Below are positions 6,502-6,813 of a stretch of 6,813 nt of DNA, piece after piece (position 1 is the first letter of the stretch; each line of letters opens with the position of its first letter). Under the pieces are notes generated by a model, which saw nothing but the letters and a program-made list of their open reading frames with translations, was not told the DNA's origin and searched no databases. The position numbers were made by a program, and so were the translations under genes. The stretch lies in assembly GCA_017421885.1 (NCBI GenBank), contig JAFOHJ010000261.1:1-6813 (forward strand), written 5' to 3'. The stretch comes from Clostridia bacterium (GTDB lineage Bacteria; Bacillota_A; Clostridia; Oscillospirales; Butyricicoccaceae).

Positions 6502-6813
6502 TAACACAAAGGCTTCGCTTTCCGGCACCCCATCTGAACGCTCAACCATATAAAATGGCACCTCCCGCATATGTACAAGGCCCCTTTTAACAAGATCACG
6601 AACAACTGCCTGCTCTGATCCGGTCTGATAGCAAAGCTCCTTTTCCGAAATCTCGGCAAGCCCATAAAGATAATCAAGCACTGCTTCTCGTTTTTCTCTC
6701 AGCTTACCTCTGCCCAGCTTTTTATCATCGTATGGGGGCTGAACAACAGAGGATATCATTCTGACAACATTACGGCTGCTTGTATTAGAAAAACTGCGCT
6801 CCATCAGAATATA
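6499..6813 (-). CDS. priA: PriA middle region (winged-helix part), 5' end beyond the window; ends at the in-frame TGA
   Basis: The frame is open to the right edge (first residues YILMERSFSN), giving 104 residues before the TGA. The Met at 6804 is probably internal, because the window cuts off the N-terminal 3'-DNA-end-binding domain (about 100 residues). From 6699 to about 6565 the sequence REKREAVLDYLYGLAEISEKELCYQTG...VVRDLVKRGLV looks like the PriA winged-helix domain. EVPFYMVERSD follows as the linker into the helicase core. The frame is identical to that of the helicase segment downstream. The visible parts together give about 645 residues, and adding the missing N-terminus would match the usual PriA length of about 730-750. 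Assignment rests on position, frame continuity and winged-helix pattern; alone, this segment would be hard to name. Confidence 0.75.
   Translation of the reverse strand, partial: YILMERSFSNTSSRNVVRMISSVVQPPYDDKKLGRGKLREKREAVLDYLYGLAEISEKELCYQTGSEQAVVRDLVKRGLVHMREVPFYMVERSDGVPESEAFVL

Noticed and set aside
6499..6804. Stand-alone 101-residue gene starting at ATG 6804
   Set aside because: The frame is open upstream to the window edge and continues PriA across the TGA. I see no Shine-Dalgarno in the 9 bases available before that ATG, so it is better read as an internal Met of priA.
1..6813. Promoters, terminators, riboswitches, repeats, mobile elements or CRISPR arrays
   Set aside because: All gene junctions are 14 bases or less. 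I saw no hairpin followed by a T-run, no direct repeat array, no transposase and no tRNA- or rRNA-like sequence.

Overview
The window is a dense block of housekeeping genes, all on the minus strand, from a low-to-moderate GC Gram-positive bacterium. The order, read in the direction of transcription from the right edge, is priA, def, fmt, a yugP-type membrane zinc metallopeptidase, rsmB, rlmN and a PP2C-type phosphatase. This is the well-known Firmicutes translation/primosome cluster; Bacillus subtilis has priA-def-fmt-rsmB-rlmN-prpC-prkC-cpgA. The metallopeptidase between fmt and rsmB and the style of the protein sequences suggest a clostridial host, probably Lachnospiraceae-like. That family-level assignment is inference from memory of related proteins.

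Layout from right to left: 6813-4876 is priA, cut by the window edge at its 5' end and interrupted by one in-frame TGA at 6501-6499. Then come def (4862-4386), fmt (4373-3444), the metallopeptidase (3429-2740), rsmB (2743 or 2734 to 1415), rlmN (1412-372) and the 5' part of the phosphatase gene (365 to beyond position 1). Junctions range from a 4-base overlap to 14-base gaps. Several Shine-Dalgarno sequences overlap the preceding stop codon or lie inside the preceding gene. I see no room for an internal promoter or terminator, so one polycistronic transcript starting upstream of the window and continuing past its left edge is the simplest reading. No stretch over 300 bases lacks a gene. I found no RNA gene, repeat, mobile element or CRISPR array.

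Functionally the genes cover replication restart (PriA), N-formylation of initiator Met-tRNA (Fmt) and its reversal on nascent proteins (Def). They also cover rRNA/tRNA base methylation (RsmB, RlmN), a membrane protease, and a Ser/Thr phosphatase that in relatives is followed by its partner PASTA kinase.

The one real anomaly is the priA nonsense codon. Both sides are well-conserved PriA sequence in the same reading frame, and the stop falls at the linker between the winged-helix and helicase domains. TGA is a normal stop elsewhere in the window, so a code change does not explain it. A point mutation, a base-call or assembly error, or a genuinely split protein remain possible. I found no convincing undescribed system here.
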